The notes beneath the pieces were generated by a model. It saw only the letters and a program-made list of their open reading frames with translations. It made no database searches and was not told the origin of the DNA. DNA of 64,000 nucleotides from Escarpia spicata (Eukaryota; Annelida; Polychaeta; Sabellida; Siboglinidae). The stretch spans positions 46,353,820-46,417,819 of the forward strand of contig OZ023214.1 of assembly GCA_963995525.1 (NCBI GenBank). The letters run 5' to 3'. The position numbers and the translations under genes were made by a program. This document shows, piece by piece, positions 1-12,778 of this stretch (positions within the stretch are counted from its first letter, which is position 1; each line of letters starts with the position of its first letter).

Positions 1-1600
1 GTGTAATTTGCCTGCATTGAATGGAGAAATAAAACAGTTGAATTGCATTATGGTGTTACCTTTACTAAATAAGTGTATTTAATGTGCAAAAACTTCCATG
101 CAATATAGGTGCATGTTCATATTAGTATTTGTTATGCAAGATATACATTTTGACTGTCGTAGGAGTGATATTGAGTAAGGAATAAAACATCCCTGATACA
201 ATCTCTTCAGGGTTCAACTTAAATCTTCAAACACTGTATATACTTGATTTGTTAGTGTGTTGTATATTGAATCATATAAAAATTAATATATCACTTCAGA
301 TAAAAACGGGCCAAGAGGCCCTGAAGTCCTTTGGACTATATTGTGAGTTTGTAATTATTAATGCAATGTTTTTGGTGAATCATAGTTATAGATCATTAAG
401 ATAATTATGTCTTCTGCTGTTTTAAAGTTCCTCAGATTCTACCAGTGCAGTAGGGATTCCCATTACACATTGGTTACAGCCCACTGTTTGACACAGCTTA
501 AAAACTACATGCAACTGTCCAGTTTAACAGTGGGTTAATGTTGACTGTCGACACAAGCCTCTGCCAGTGACCGATTACAACTACTGCAGTAGATAATTTA
601 GTTATCAAATTTAGCATTTTAGGGGACCTTTGGTGCACTTAGAATTATTCAATCAAATACAGATGTCTCGTGTATAGTAGCAATACCACATGAAATGTCT
701 ATGCAAAATTAGAAAAAAAGTTACTGAACAGTTTTTGAAAAAATAGGCAAAATGTACACAATTTACCAGTTTTGGGGCCCTTGGAGGCCTTAGGGAGCCC
801 TTAGAACATTTCTCGTGCATAGTGGCAGTGCCCTAAAATATGTCTATGCAGAATTAGAGAAAAAGTTGCTTAACGCTTTCTGAGATACGGCAGCTAATGG
901 CGGACGTCGGACGCACAATGATGGCAATAGTCCGTTGGACCTTCGGACCAAAGGACTAAAAAGGTAGGTAGGGACCACATAAAAAATGTATTACACATGC
1001 TGAAGGCAATTAATGGAATCAGTAGATGTGCACAACCAGTACTGTTTTGGATGCAACATTCAAACACCAGCAGAAATTGAACCTGCCACACATCACTGGA
1101 CCCAAATTAACTCCACTGCTCTGACACGTGGTAACATTGCATGAATTACAACATAGAAAATAACAGTAATCTATTTTAAATTAACTAATTTTTTTAGAAA
1201 AAGATAAACGTTATACATTACATGTCATTTAATTTCTAAAAATTCTTAATTTCGTTATCGAAAACATACCCAAGATATAAATATTAATAATTATTATACA
1301 CGTAGATCTGTGAATTAATCCATAACAGTTGTGCCATCTAACGGTAGTGACCAGTAAAAATATGTCTTTGAAACCAGACTTTCTTCTTGACCATTTCACG
1401 AAGGCGAGCGAGAACGGGTTAAGTAAGATTACATCAGAGAGAATGATGGCATGCAAACCCCAGAATCGTGGTGCCATCTCACAGCTAAACGTACAATGAT
1501 TTTTTTTCTAGAAGATTCTGTTTCTAGAATATATCCGCAAGGTGGCGCCAGTTGCCGTATTAACGTGTTTACGTTTATAAAGTGTACGTTCACTGAACAT
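1..1600. other. AT-rich non-coding stretch
   Basis: No exon with credible splice sites and no long coding frame is visible here. Apart from the imperfect direct repeat at 617-905 the sequence is featureless AT-rich DNA. Confidence 0.5.
617..905. repeat. imperfect direct repeat, period about 145 bp
   Basis: Two diverged copies share the order: a purine-rich AGGGGACC/AGGGAGCCC start, TCTCGTG(T/C)ATAGT, TGTCTATGCA at 696 and again at 841, then AGAAAAAGTT. The second copy runs into GGCGGACGTCGGACG, a tail I associate with dispersed repeats of lophotrochozoan genomes; that link is from memory. It does not code. Confidence 0.55.
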
Positions 1601-1640
1601 TTTTTGTCGTGCGTAATTTAATTTCTGTAAAACGAGAAAT

Positions 1641-2063
<423 letters not shown>

Positions 2064-2600
2064 TACACATATGCATGCATGTACATGTGTTTAAACAAAT
2101 ATTTGACTTTGAGATTTGAGGTCAGTGACACGTATTCATGTATACATACATAATTACCCACATAAATTCGTACTTGTATGCAAAACCAGCGGTGGTGTTG
2201 AAAGAATGGTATTTCACGTTCAGTAACGGTTTGATCTAGCAATTCAAAGTTAAACATATAAAATCTGACGTGGATTCGGTTCTTATCAGATTCTCCATGT
2301 TGTCCGTAAAATTGTACTTAGTATTCAACATAATTTTATATGCTCCATTTTTCACCATTTTATCCAGCAAGTAACGACAGTTTCCCCTAGAGACCCTACT
2401 AATAGTAGCGTGCAGCACGATGTCAGTATGATGTCAACTGGTGGATATGAATGCAACACTACTGTTGCCGTTTGGAGATATGACACCATTTTCTGATAAT
2501 GTACGACGTGCAACCAACAATAGGTCAAAGATGAACACCGTAGCAAACATCCTCCTTTACGCGTGGTTGCTTCAGCACATATAACAGCGCACCTAGCTGC
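2064..2600. other. non-coding, nothing recognised
   Basis: Between the compound microsatellite and the broken gene at 2640 I see no coding frame with family features and no repeat that recurs in the window. Confidence 0.4.
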
Positions 2601-2639
2601 AAGCAGACAGTTGTGGCAGCAGAGGATAGCAGGACGTAA

Positions 2640-3205
2640 TTATGGCTAGAGCTACGATGTACTTCTGCTTGTTGTTAGCCGTCGTGGTCACGGCAGACGG
2701 GCAAACATCCAAGTCGAATGAATCCCTGCGCTCGAAATCGAGAGGCTCATCCAGGAGCTGCGACTTGATAAGAAGCATAAAGGCCAGGTTGCTCTGTTCG
2801 CGGTACTGGATGAGCTTTCCCTGTGTGGAGGTGAGCTTGACCGTCTTGTTTGAGGCCTCCATCGTCTTCAGCTTTTGCTTCTTGGTGGGTTCAAAGAAGG
2901 ACTCCTCAGATGACCCATTCTGGAAACGATCACTGATGAAGGCCTTCTTGGCTTCCTTACCAACTGTGTCAGCTCGAAGGACATCGATCTCGACCACCGG
3001 GGAAACAGGAACACCGGATGCGACGTTGTAGAGCCGGTCTTTGTCAGGGATGGCGAAGGGGTCGGTGAAGTTCTGGATAGTAGTGAGTGTTCGCTGCACA
3101 GCTTCCTCGCTCTTCTTGATCTCAGCAGCCTAGAGCTCGCAATGCTTCCCTGCCTTTGGATAGTCGGGGTCATTGATGAGTCCACACATCTCGAGCATCG
3201 GACAT
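2640..3205 (-). pseudogene. broken copy of a multicopy protein family of unknown function
   Basis: Read on the minus strand from about 3205 a frame gives MLEMCGLINDPDYPKAGKHC, then a TAG stop at 3130-3132. The same frame stays open for 168 codons with a composition typical of real protein: QNFTDPFAIPDKDRLYN, PVSPVVEIDVLRADTVG, then a Lys-rich KKQKLKTMEASNKTVKLTS, and finally LDEPLDFE before it drifts into non-coding sequence near 2690. I recall similar proteins as highly multicopy, transposon-associated genes of cnidarians and molluscs without assigned function; I know no enzyme motif in them. The internal stop, missing start and lost C-terminus argue for a dead copy. It could also be one exon of a gene. 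Confidence 0.5.
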
Positions 3206-3339
3206 TATTTCGAAATGTGAACATCCATATGTGTTTATTATACACCTTCAGGGTTGCAAAAAAGTAAATTTCATTTAGAAATCCACTGGGTGCATGGGGG
3301 AGGGGCGTACCTTCCGACTGTACTAACAAACGAGACGAC

Positions 3340-3900
3340 TGAATTGTCTCACCAGATGGCGCCAATTAATTCACCAGGTGGCGCCATTGTTAACGAGTAT
3401 TTTGTTCCATGAGCGGATGCACTGTGTAAGTTAGTAGTTTAATAAATATGAAGGAACTTTGTTTTATTCTTTGTTATGTCCAGTAGGGTTACGTACCGTC
3501 CACCCCATCGTCCATGTCTAATACGTAGTATGACCGCTTAAATGCCTGTACCGAAGGCCACGTCGAGGATAAGTGCATCCTTCGGGAGACCATTGGGGCG
3601 CGCGTGCACGTTGGTCCCATGTACCCAATAACTTCGAAGTCATACAACCGTAAGCCACTCGACGATGTACTCATGACGACGGAACAATTATTATTCTAGC
3701 TAACATACATCACTGGGGCTTTCTAATCTACTTGAATAGTCCAATCCACTATGTAAAGTGGCAATTTATTTTTGCTATGCTAGATAAAAAAAAAAATTGT
3801 CATGTAGATAATTTTGTTCTATAACAGAAATCCATGTGTTGATTTTAAAATGGCTCCCAAAATCATAGTGGTTTTTGTGGCTAGACATGTATTTAGTGAT
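3340..3900 (-). repeat. segmental duplicate of the METTL27 exon-2 region
   Basis: This block matches about 43120-43690 along its length, including non-coding flanks: CACCAGATGGCGCC, TTAATTCACCAGGTGGCGCC, AGTAGTTTAATAAATATG, and the strings beyond the exon such as AAAATGGCTCCCAAAATCAT. The exon itself is decayed (see 3529-3641). Because intron sequence is shared, it arose by DNA duplication and not by retrocopying. Confidence 0.85.
3529..3641 (-). pseudogene. decayed second copy of METTL27-like exon 2
   Basis: Aligns to the intact exon at 43286-43420 but is 22 bp shorter: the codons between YMGP and the HARA segment are partly deleted, shifting the frame. A CAG codon of the intact exon is TAA here. 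Both splice sites are lost: the acceptor AG next to GAC has become AT, and the donor GTAAG has become CTACG. It therefore cannot be spliced into a functional message. Confidence 0.88.
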
Positions 3901-3944
3901 ATGCTACCTGACTAGTACAACATTTTTACTTACGTTAACGGCAG

Positions 3945-5440
3945 CGTCATCATAATAAAGTAGCTAACAAAAGAAATAAAACATTTGGAATTTTGAAAAA
4001 CGCAAAAACGTTTTACCTCAAAACATAGTCTATTTTCTACACATACCTTGATCTTCTTCATATTAATCATTGTATTCTATTATGGGGCCACCATGCGAAT
4101 CGAGTTTTTACTTTGCAAAAAACAATCAGAATAATTTCTGTGAGTAAATATAATGCACGTAAAGATCCATCTATTAAGAAACTGTAAATCCTAAAACTGG
4201 ATATCAAATGCAACAACTTACATTTTATTATACATTAGTCAATGACGATCTACTGGAATATTTCTGTCACATCCCTTAATTACGCAATTTTGAATTCGAT
4301 CCATCAATAAGACACCCGAGGAATAAATAACCTGTTCATTCCGAGACTCAGTCACGAATATGCCAAATAAAATATACGATACAACATAATACAAATAGAT
4401 AACAATATTCCAAGCATATTTATTGATAAAATGTATACAGAATGGTTTGATTTCTCAACTTATATTAAGAAGTACTTTATTATGAATAATAATAAATGCC
4501 ATTGCGTTATAACTAATTGTTATATATGTAATGTGTGATATTATACAATATGTTATTTAATTATGGATTGATATTTTCGTACTTCTTTGCTAACATTGAA
4601 TTATGATTATTATTACTATTTATTATTATTATTATTTATTATTATTCGATTAACTAGTATTAAAAGGAAGCTACCGTATTCGTGACATGTTTTGTCTTAA
4701 TGTGAGACTCCTTGACCTTTGTATTTATGTCAGTTATTTCAAATTGTACAGTAATGCTCAAACTAAATCTGCCTGTCAGTTAGTCCGTCTGTCTGCCTGA
4801 AACATGCTAAAAACAGTCAAGGCGATTCACATAACGTGAATACTATAATTTATATGCCTCATTGAGTTTGTGGTCCCGTCATATTATATCCAGAGATGTG
4901 CTGAGAAGTCGTGGTTTCGATCTGGTCTAGAATCGATATGTTTTAAAGTGACCAACGTTCAGCTACATACATAAGACTGGCTCCATTTTTTTTCAAGAAT
5001 CGTACGACGTAGATATTTCTTGTAGTAAATAGTTCCAGATAGTAGTTAGTTTGTTGATTAGCCGTCAAGCCAAGGTTATCTAAGCTAAGGGTATTTGTAG
5101 AAACATTATCTCAGATATTAAGATATATGTGACTTGTGTGAGTAAGATACTGTATATTTGCTTTTCATTGAGTTCATATTGCATACACACACACACACGC
5201 CCGCACGCCCGCACGCCCGCACGCGCCCACGCGCCCACGCGCCCACACACGCGCACACACGCGCACACACGCGCACACACGCGCACACACGCGCACACAC
5301 GCGCACACACGCGCACACACGCGCACACACGCGCACACACGCGCACACACGCGCACACACGCGCACACATATAAGGCTTGGTCTAGAATATAGGTCAGAA
5401 TAGACTGCAAACATTATGTTCTTGCTTTTTGTTGCCTTTG
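3945..5440 (+). mobile_element. Jockey/CR1-superfamily LINE 3' end, copy A of a pair
   Basis: The first 650 bp translate, with many stops, into the C-terminal tail of a LINE reverse transcriptase: YYGATMRIEFLLCKK, then VSKYNARKDPS, ending in the region around NNKCHC. The copy continues through a long 3' region and a CA-rich microsatellite to TTGCTTTTTGTTGCCTTTG. The whole 1.4 kb is colinear with 35690-37010, so it is a dispersed unit and not chance similarity. It is too decayed to be active. Confidence 0.75.
5183..5368. repeat. (CACACACGCG)n minisatellite
   Basis: A run of a 10-bp unit, cacacacgcg, repeated about a dozen times after a short CACACGCCCG-rich lead-in. Alternating purine-pyrimidine throughout, so it could adopt Z-DNA. 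The homologous position in the other copy (36806-36917) holds a different, irregular CA/CG array, showing rapid turnover. Confidence 0.95.
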
Positions 5441-5449
5441 TTGTGTGGT

Positions 5450-6118
5450 TAGGGTTAACAGCATCAGCCCCAGAGTAGCAGAACTTGTTTTATGCATAAC
5501 AAAGCGCTAGAAACAAATGTGGCCTAGGTGTGAGAAACGAAAGAGGCGACACCTTGGTAGAATGGGCAACATCAAGAAAGTACAAAATCATGAATACCAT
5601 GTTCTAGAAGAAAGCAGGGAGGAGTTGGAGGTGAAAAACCCCAATGGAGAAACGGAGAACGAAATTGGCTACATCCTGACAGACAGGCCAGAAATGGTGA
5701 CTGACGTAACTGTTATCAACCAAGTCAACATCGGAAGTGACCATAGAATGGTAATGAGCAACATCAAACTGGACGTCAAGGCTGAAAGGAAGATCGAATT
5801 CCAACTCGAACTACGAAATCGATTCGAGACACTACAGGAACTAGACGAATCGACATCATGAGCGAAAACATCACTGAGATGATCCAACTAATTGCGACAA
5901 ATGTAGCCAAAGCAATCAACAGGCATGTAATGACGAGAATATTGTCACCGACACGAGAATTAATGAAGAAACGACAAGAAATGGGGGGTAACAGCGACAG
6001 TAAAAACAAATAGAATACTCGGAAGTATGCCAGACCATCAAAAATAAAGCGAAGGATGACATCAGGAAGTACAAACAAGAGACCATACGAGAAACGATCA
6101 AACAAAATCAGGAGCACT
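5450..6118 (+). mobile_element. RTE LINE fragment (endonuclease region and linker)
   Basis: Starts within the endonuclease domain (GTTAACAGCATCAGCCCC matches the RTE copy near 45,010). It keeps ILTDRPEMVTDVTVINQVN and the catalytic-type IGSDHRMVMSNI, then a linker shared with the copies at 21942 and 44750 (FQLELRNRFETLQELD). The middle of the endonuclease is deleted and frames change several times. It is cut off at 6118 where an oppositely oriented LINE piece begins. Confidence 0.8.
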
Positions 6119-7507
6119 ATTGATAGTATGTCGCAAGGTGTATCTGGGACTTCGTTTCGCAAATTCGTGTTGTACCCTGGCTGTATGTATATTGCATTGT
6201 CCATGTGTGTTGAAATTGTGAATGATGTTGTTCTGATGAAGCGGCAAATTTTGAAGGTAAACAGTAATTGGTAAGTCTCGCTTTTTCTTCTAGCTGTTTT
6301 GAAGCGCATATACTTAAATGGTTTTGTTTAGGTTAAGAGATGATTCGTTAAGTTTTACCCATTTACTAATTTTGTTTAGTTCTGTGTTTATACCAAATTC
6401 TGCGTTTCCAATATTTTCACTCGTTGAATATGAATCAAGAGTACTTGACAGGGTTGGCCTAAACTTTTGATTGGCCTTGGCATTGATGCATAATAAACAA
6501 TTGTGGGCCTAAAATCTAGCCTTGAGGTATGACTGTTGAAATATTATGCATTGGTGATATTGGTGTGTAATTGCTGAATTGGGTATCGTCACTTTTTAAT
6601 AATTGGAATTATTTTAACGATTTCAAGTTTATGATGGAAGATACCAATATGCATTATTTCATTTGTAATTAGTGTACATGATGTTCTTACTGCAGGTTTA
6701 ACTAATGTTAGTAATCGTAACGAAATACCGTCATACTGACAACTTGTTTTTGGTTGCATATTATCTATTGTTTTATATGTAGTTTCTTCGTCAATACGTT
6801 CAAAAGTAAGTGAATTGGTATATTGTTAATTCAGATAATATATGTAATTTCTACTTATAGGATTACTGATTTGTTTGGCCAAATTTGGGCCAATATTGGT
6901 AAAACATAAAAAAAAATGTGTTTGCAATAACCGTCTTATTTGTTATAATTTCGTTGTTATATATAACAGATTTTTTGAAAGATTTCCTTTTGCGTGTTCT
7001 AGAAAGAATGTCGCTTATAGCTTCCCATGTTTGTAATGTCATTTTTGTAATTGTTAAAACTAGATTCACAATGCAGTTGTTTGGGTGTTCGTATGCTTTG
7101 TTTTAAGTATGCTGTTATAAGATATCAGGTTAGTCCGAATTATTGAATGTTCTGGTGAATCAGGCAGTAATTTTAAGCTTCTTATATAACTTGTCTCTGT
7201 ATCGTGTTGATTTGAGGAGGCCAAGTGTAATCCATGTTGAATTTTTTGCTTATATTTTTAAACTTAACTATTTAGTATGGCATGTGTTTGTGTTTTGCGC
7301 ATTTCATTGTTTCGTACAAAATGTCATAATTTATGTTTGGGTCAGCAGATGGCGATTGATTAAGTTTATTGTAACTTTCTGTTGAAGTGATTTCATCTAT
7401 GAATTTGGAAATTGCTTTTTGATTCTGTATATAAATTTTAATATATTTAGGTGGTAATTCTTTGTGGGGAACTGTGTTTAGAAAGGTAAAGTATGGTTGA
7501 TGGTCCC
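6119..7507 (-). mobile_element. family-B LINE fragment, copy 3, inverted
   Basis: Antisense to the plus strand. The minus strand matches the plus-strand LINE copies at 24170-24540 and 32820-35100 in order. From 7507 down it reads GGACCATCAACCATACTTT, the NKHM segment, the ACTTGGCCT segment, and finally the C-terminal reverse-transcriptase tail around 6130-6290. Truncated at both ends and full of stops. It supplies an empty-site comparison for the 7.6-kb element (GCGCAAAACACAAACACATG). Confidence 0.8.
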
Positions 7508-7860
7508 CATGGTGTTTTTTTTACCAAGAAATGAAGCAACCTTTACTCTAATCATTATAAGCAAGTTTGTTTGCGATATCAACGTCCATTGGCAAAATAT
7601 GTTATTTATAATTTCTCTCCACTGGAAGACAGCAACAAAGTCGACTTGGACTTTTGTCTACGTATTTACCACGAAGGCAGACACGGTTAACACATCCACA
7701 CCTACACGTATACTATCTAAATAATATTAGAGTTACGGAATCGTAATAACTACATAACAAACAGTAAATTCAATTTTGGCGACTCTCCTACATATTTTAC
7801 CAATTTCGTCAAAAACGCACACCTCCCTCTGTACACAATGACCCCATTACTGCATATAAC
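7508..7860. other. non-coding, nothing recognised
   Basis: AT-rich spacer between the inverted LINE piece and the R1 repeat. No supported feature. Confidence 0.4.
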
Positions 7861-8410
<550 letters not shown>

Positions 8411-8663
8411 GTTGCCCGACGTAAGGGGTGACGTCGGAATTACAACAATTACGTAAGTCTCGTTATTGTTCTCGTGATCTACTGCCGCGTGTCATGTGAC
8501 ATTGGCTATTTCACATTTTGTTGATCTTCTGCCGTTAAAGGGGAAATAAACGATTGAACAACCACAGCCCAAACATAAGAACATACCATTTAGAGTATAT
8601 GTCACCATGATTTGACAAGTACAGCGTCACGGTATATTTTAAATAATTTTTCAAACGTAGCTA

Positions 8664-9070
8664 CTATCGGCACAGGGCGCCGCCATCATGCTCCAGGAGC
8701 GTGTGGTTGTACATCCGGTTTGATTGGCGAGATGTCTCCCAAAGCTGTATACAGCAATTCGATAGGCGACGCAGCGTAGCTCTCAGAAAAACCGACGAAA
8801 CGCATACAAACACATAAAAACAGAACAATTTAATGCACTGCGTGGCTACTAGATATACTGTAAGTGTTAGTAAGCAACTTTTCACATACTTCCGCAGAAG
8901 GATTCCAACTGAAAAAAAACAAGTTATAGATGATGAATTTGACGTGTTCGCCGGCGGCAAGATTGGCAAAAGTCTGCGGTGGTCACTTTCAAACGCCGAT
9001 TGCAAGCCTAAATACGAAAGTGACGAGCATAAAAAGACATTGAACATCGAAACATAATTCTTGGTTAAAG
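8664..9070. repeat. dispersed repeat R2, copy 1
   Basis: Matches 60480-60830 in inverted orientation with moderate divergence: the minus strand here and the plus strand there share GTGACCACCG, ACTTGTTT/CCTGTTTC, GTATGT(G/C)AAAA, CAGTGCATTAAATTG and TGCGTTTCGTCG. The plus strand has a weak 74-codon frame that the other copy does not conserve, so coding is doubtful. A GTAAGTG donor-like site lies near 8869. Confidence 0.65.
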
Positions 9071-10560
9071 TCACAGGTCCATCTTCAATCGATTTGTTTA
9101 CATATAACTATGCACCGATGAAGTAAAATTAAACGAAATCGACCTGGAAGCTCGACATTATTGCCTTATTTGGAGGGTGAAGCGGCGCGTAGGAAATGAC
9201 AAGCCGAAACCAGCTTGTTGTTGCCAAGGTGACTCGGCACTCACGAGTTCCGTCAGGTATCATTACGACCACTATATAGTCCCATAGTTCTAGTTCAAAG
9301 TCTGCATATCTGACGTATGCAAAATTGAAATGTAATAAGAAATGTGAATGTGATAAAGTACAAATACGTGTGAATACTATGATATAATTGGGAATAATGA
9401 GTGCTTGTAATCCGCCGATTTAGTTTACGCCGGCAAGTCGTGCCGGTGTGTTGCAATTACCTTAAGTTCTTACCTTAAGAACGGTCAATAATTGCCCAAG
9501 TTGAGCACTGAGACCGTCTCAAGGTTAGTTTTCTGTAGTGGTATTCCATTGTCTATTGATTTTGCTGCTATTGTTGTTGCTGTTGGCGTTATTGCTATTT
9601 TTTCTCTTTATCTTGTCTTTTCCGGTTTGCCTAGTCTCTAGTCTTCAATGTCTGAATACCGCAACGTCTACATCTACGAGTCTATGTTATCGACTTAGTT
9701 GCTGGTGGGGGGAATAACCTTCAAAATAATTACACAAATAAATGTCAGCTACCGTAGCCAGTATAACGTTTTGCGAAACAGTGTCGTCATCTATTAATCA
9801 ACATTAGTCACAGTCCGGACCAAGCCCTGTCAATCATGTATTGTAGGCATTGTCATTGGAATGTATTAATTTAAAAGAAATCGTTAAAGACAAATATTAT
9901 TGAAGTTGGACTGCTCAAATACTACAAAATGTAACCGCATTTAATTAAGTGACATTACAAGTATTTAAATCCTTAAAAATACTTGTTATACAGTCAATAG
10001 CATACAACAAAACACTATAGTCATATCTGATAGAATTAGTTATTAGCATAGTAAGTAGGTTCACATCAGTCAACTAAAGTCAATCACCATGTAGGCCTAA
10101 TACAAATTTATGTGTCTCAAATATTGGCTTGTAACAATGGACCCTGAATTGATGCTCCAGTTTTGAGGCGACAATTTAGCAAGCATGCAATCATACCAAC
10201 TGTTTTCCCGATATAGATTGCATGACTGCAAACACCAATGTATGCTTTTAATAACAAGGACATTTTATATAATTTATTGACTTTTGAATGTAAGCCTAAC
10301 AAGGAAAAAAGGAAATAACGTCACAGGAAAAAGCCACAAAGATTAATAAATATATATTTTGTATTTATAAAGTTCAAATGTTAAACACATTTGAGTGCAC
10401 ATGCATTTTAATCATGAAAATTAAAGATAACACACATATATCCACTAAAAAAAACGTTAAAAAAGTCACTTGTAAATCGCACTTGTGCTCCAATTTTAAT
10501 TAATATTTGCAAGATTGTGTAATTTTGTTAATAATATATAACGGAAGTATCCAAACAACC
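9071..10560. other. non-coding, nothing recognised
   Basis: About 1.5 kb without a supported exon, repeat or mobile element. Short direct repeats such as TTACCTTAAG(TTC) near 9460-9480 are the only local structure. Confidence 0.4.
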
Positions 10561-10699
10561 ACAGGACCTAATACCGAGCGCAAGCTTCGAAGGATCCAGC
10601 GAAGGATTTAGCACGCGAGATGACATCGTCCCTCGTGGTAATACAAATGTCACTTGTAGTGCTGTCACGCCATCGAACTGTAGTGTCAAAACATAAAGG

Positions 10700-12778
10700 A
10701 AGCCAGTGGTCGTGTCGCCAGTGCGACACTTTGTCGATGCAGTAGTTAATACTGACAATACTGTTGTTCCATTGAACATTCACCATGACCGTGGGTATGC
10801 AAAGTTGCCATCGCAGTCTAGCACGCCTTCTCCGACTGACCCTGACCATGGCAGTTCTGTCAATATAGACGCCCTTCGGATGTCCCAGTCTCACTATCGC
10901 CATCTTCAGACGATTCTGTCTGCAACAGCGAGAAGAGAAACATTGAAGCGAGTGATGCAGAATATGTTGTAGCATGTGACAGCGGTATCACTGATGATGA
11001 CTCAAGCGGTTCTTACACTAATGGGAAAGAGAGAAAGTTTATCATCTGTGAGAAAAACATCATTTCACTTTTCTGCACCTGCTAAAACACCAAACTGCAA
11101 TAAACCACTTATATCAAAGCCTAGCATCACAGTGACTGGATTTGCAGTGGTTGTGACCACAGAATGTGTTGATGGCCACTCGTTCATGTGGCACTCACAA
11201 CCCAAGATTGGTAACATTTATGAGAGTAACTTGTTGATACCAAGCGTCCTCTTCCTGACTGGACATTCATTCACTGTGTACAATTTGGTCAACCTAATGA
11301 ACCTATGTGCCTTGTCACCCCGCCAGTGCTACAACATACAGCGGGCATACATACTGCCAGAGATAGAGGACATGCCACTCAAAGGCCATCATGTCAGCTC
11401 TGGCCGGACAGAGCGTGGTCGCATCAGACGATGCAAGATATGACAATCCAGGACTCAACGCTACATTTGGCAGTTACTTCATCATGGACACTGACAGCCA
11501 ACTCATCATTGCTCAAGAAACTGTTCGGGTCACAGAGGTCAAGAACAGTTACTGGATGGAAGTGGAGGGCTTGAAACGCTGCTTGGACAACCTGACTGAC
11601 CATGGGGTGAAGATCACCACACTTGCCACTGACAGACATCCCAGCATTAGAAAGAGAAAGAAATAAAGGTTGTTGCCTGCCAAGAAAGTTGAAGTTGTCC
11701 CTTCGATAGGCGCAATTGCCAACCACCTGTGGTATTGCGCATCAGCTTGTGGTGGTGATGCCTGCTTGATGAAGGAGATGTGGATCTCGCTCCTCCATCA
11801 CATCAGGAATTCCATTCATGGACAGCAGGCGCAGAGTTGTACCGGAAGTGCAGTCATGCAACGTATACACAACAAGAAGTGAAAACAACACTGAAGGTAC
11901 AGAAGCCTTCACTGTCCAGAAGGCTATACTGGACTGTTGCCTACTGTATGATATAGAGAGCGTTATGAAGTGTGTTCACACTGGTGAACTGGAGAGCTTA
12001 CATGCCCTCTTCCTCAAGTATGCACCCAAGTTCAGCCGTCAAGGCATCATAGCCTGACTCCACTTGGCCACCATTGACCACAACACAAATACAAGGTAAG
12101 GCTTGTGATATCAATAGTGTTAACATTTTATGTTACAAAATAATGTATCAGTTGCTTGACAAAGCTGCACACTTTAGAAATCCAGCATTGCATTAGGAAA
12201 TAAACTGAAATGGCTGAAAATCCCTGCCTGTACTCGATAGCAAAACAATGTTAGGAATACAGTTTCGAAAATACAATCTCACTGCACAAGAGTATGCATG
12301 CAAACAACAGATAACATAATTAAAATTGAGGACATTTGTTTATTGTTACTTGAATTGTTTAATTATATATCATTGGAATGGTATGCTTTGGAATTGCTTA
12401 TTGAAATATAAACTGATGCATATATAAATTATATATATATATGATTCAATAATAAATATCTGAATGTATTATGGAATTGGAATTCCTTGGAAGTTTAAAT
12501 TGAAAAGGATGGCAGAATTTGGAACCGATTAATAAATGACATTAGCCGTTTGATTGATTGAGAGAGAGAGAGAGAGAGAGGGGGGAGAGGGAGATTTTTA
12601 ATTTATCATTTGTTCAATCAGCGGGAAATGGTGAAAACAGCAGACAACAAGCTACGGTATCAGCTGCAGTATTCAAAGTCTGCTGGGTATGTAGTGAAGA
12701 AAGTGATGGGGTCAAAGGACTACAGCTTCCGAGGAGAAATTCTAGAGGGCATGGCAGCTAGATGCACGTGTGGCACAA
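10700..12778 (+). pseudogene. Kolobok-like transposase, decayed, two exons
   Basis: Several frames together give a transposase-like order. N-terminal acidic region and ERKFIICEKNIISLF (about 10,990-11,080). WHSQPKIGN plus NLLIPSVLFLTGHSFTVYNL (11,190-11,290). YDNPGLNATFGSYFIMDTDS with a following VTEVKNSYWMEVEGLKRCLD and LATDRHPSIRK (11,430-11,665). IGAIANHLWYCASACGGDAC (11,705-11,770). HTGELESLHALFLKYAPKFS and ATIDHNTNT (11,970-12,090). A donor AAG|GTAAGG follows at 12095/12096. The C-terminal KLRYQLQYSKSAGYVVKK sits at 12,650-12,700 behind an AG at 12620-12621. At least three frameshifts and a TGA at 12055 kill it. The candidate DDE acids would include those in YDNPG and ATDRH. Superfamily from memory; the family is widespread in fish and invertebrates. 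Confidence 0.6.
12561..12580. repeat. (GA)n microsatellite
   Basis: Short GA run inside the putative intron of the transposase pseudogene. Confidence 0.9.

Noticed and set aside
5604..6309. Minus-strand ORFs over 5604-6309
   Set aside because: Mostly antisense of the plus-strand RTE fragment; the part beyond 6118 belongs to the inverted LINE piece.
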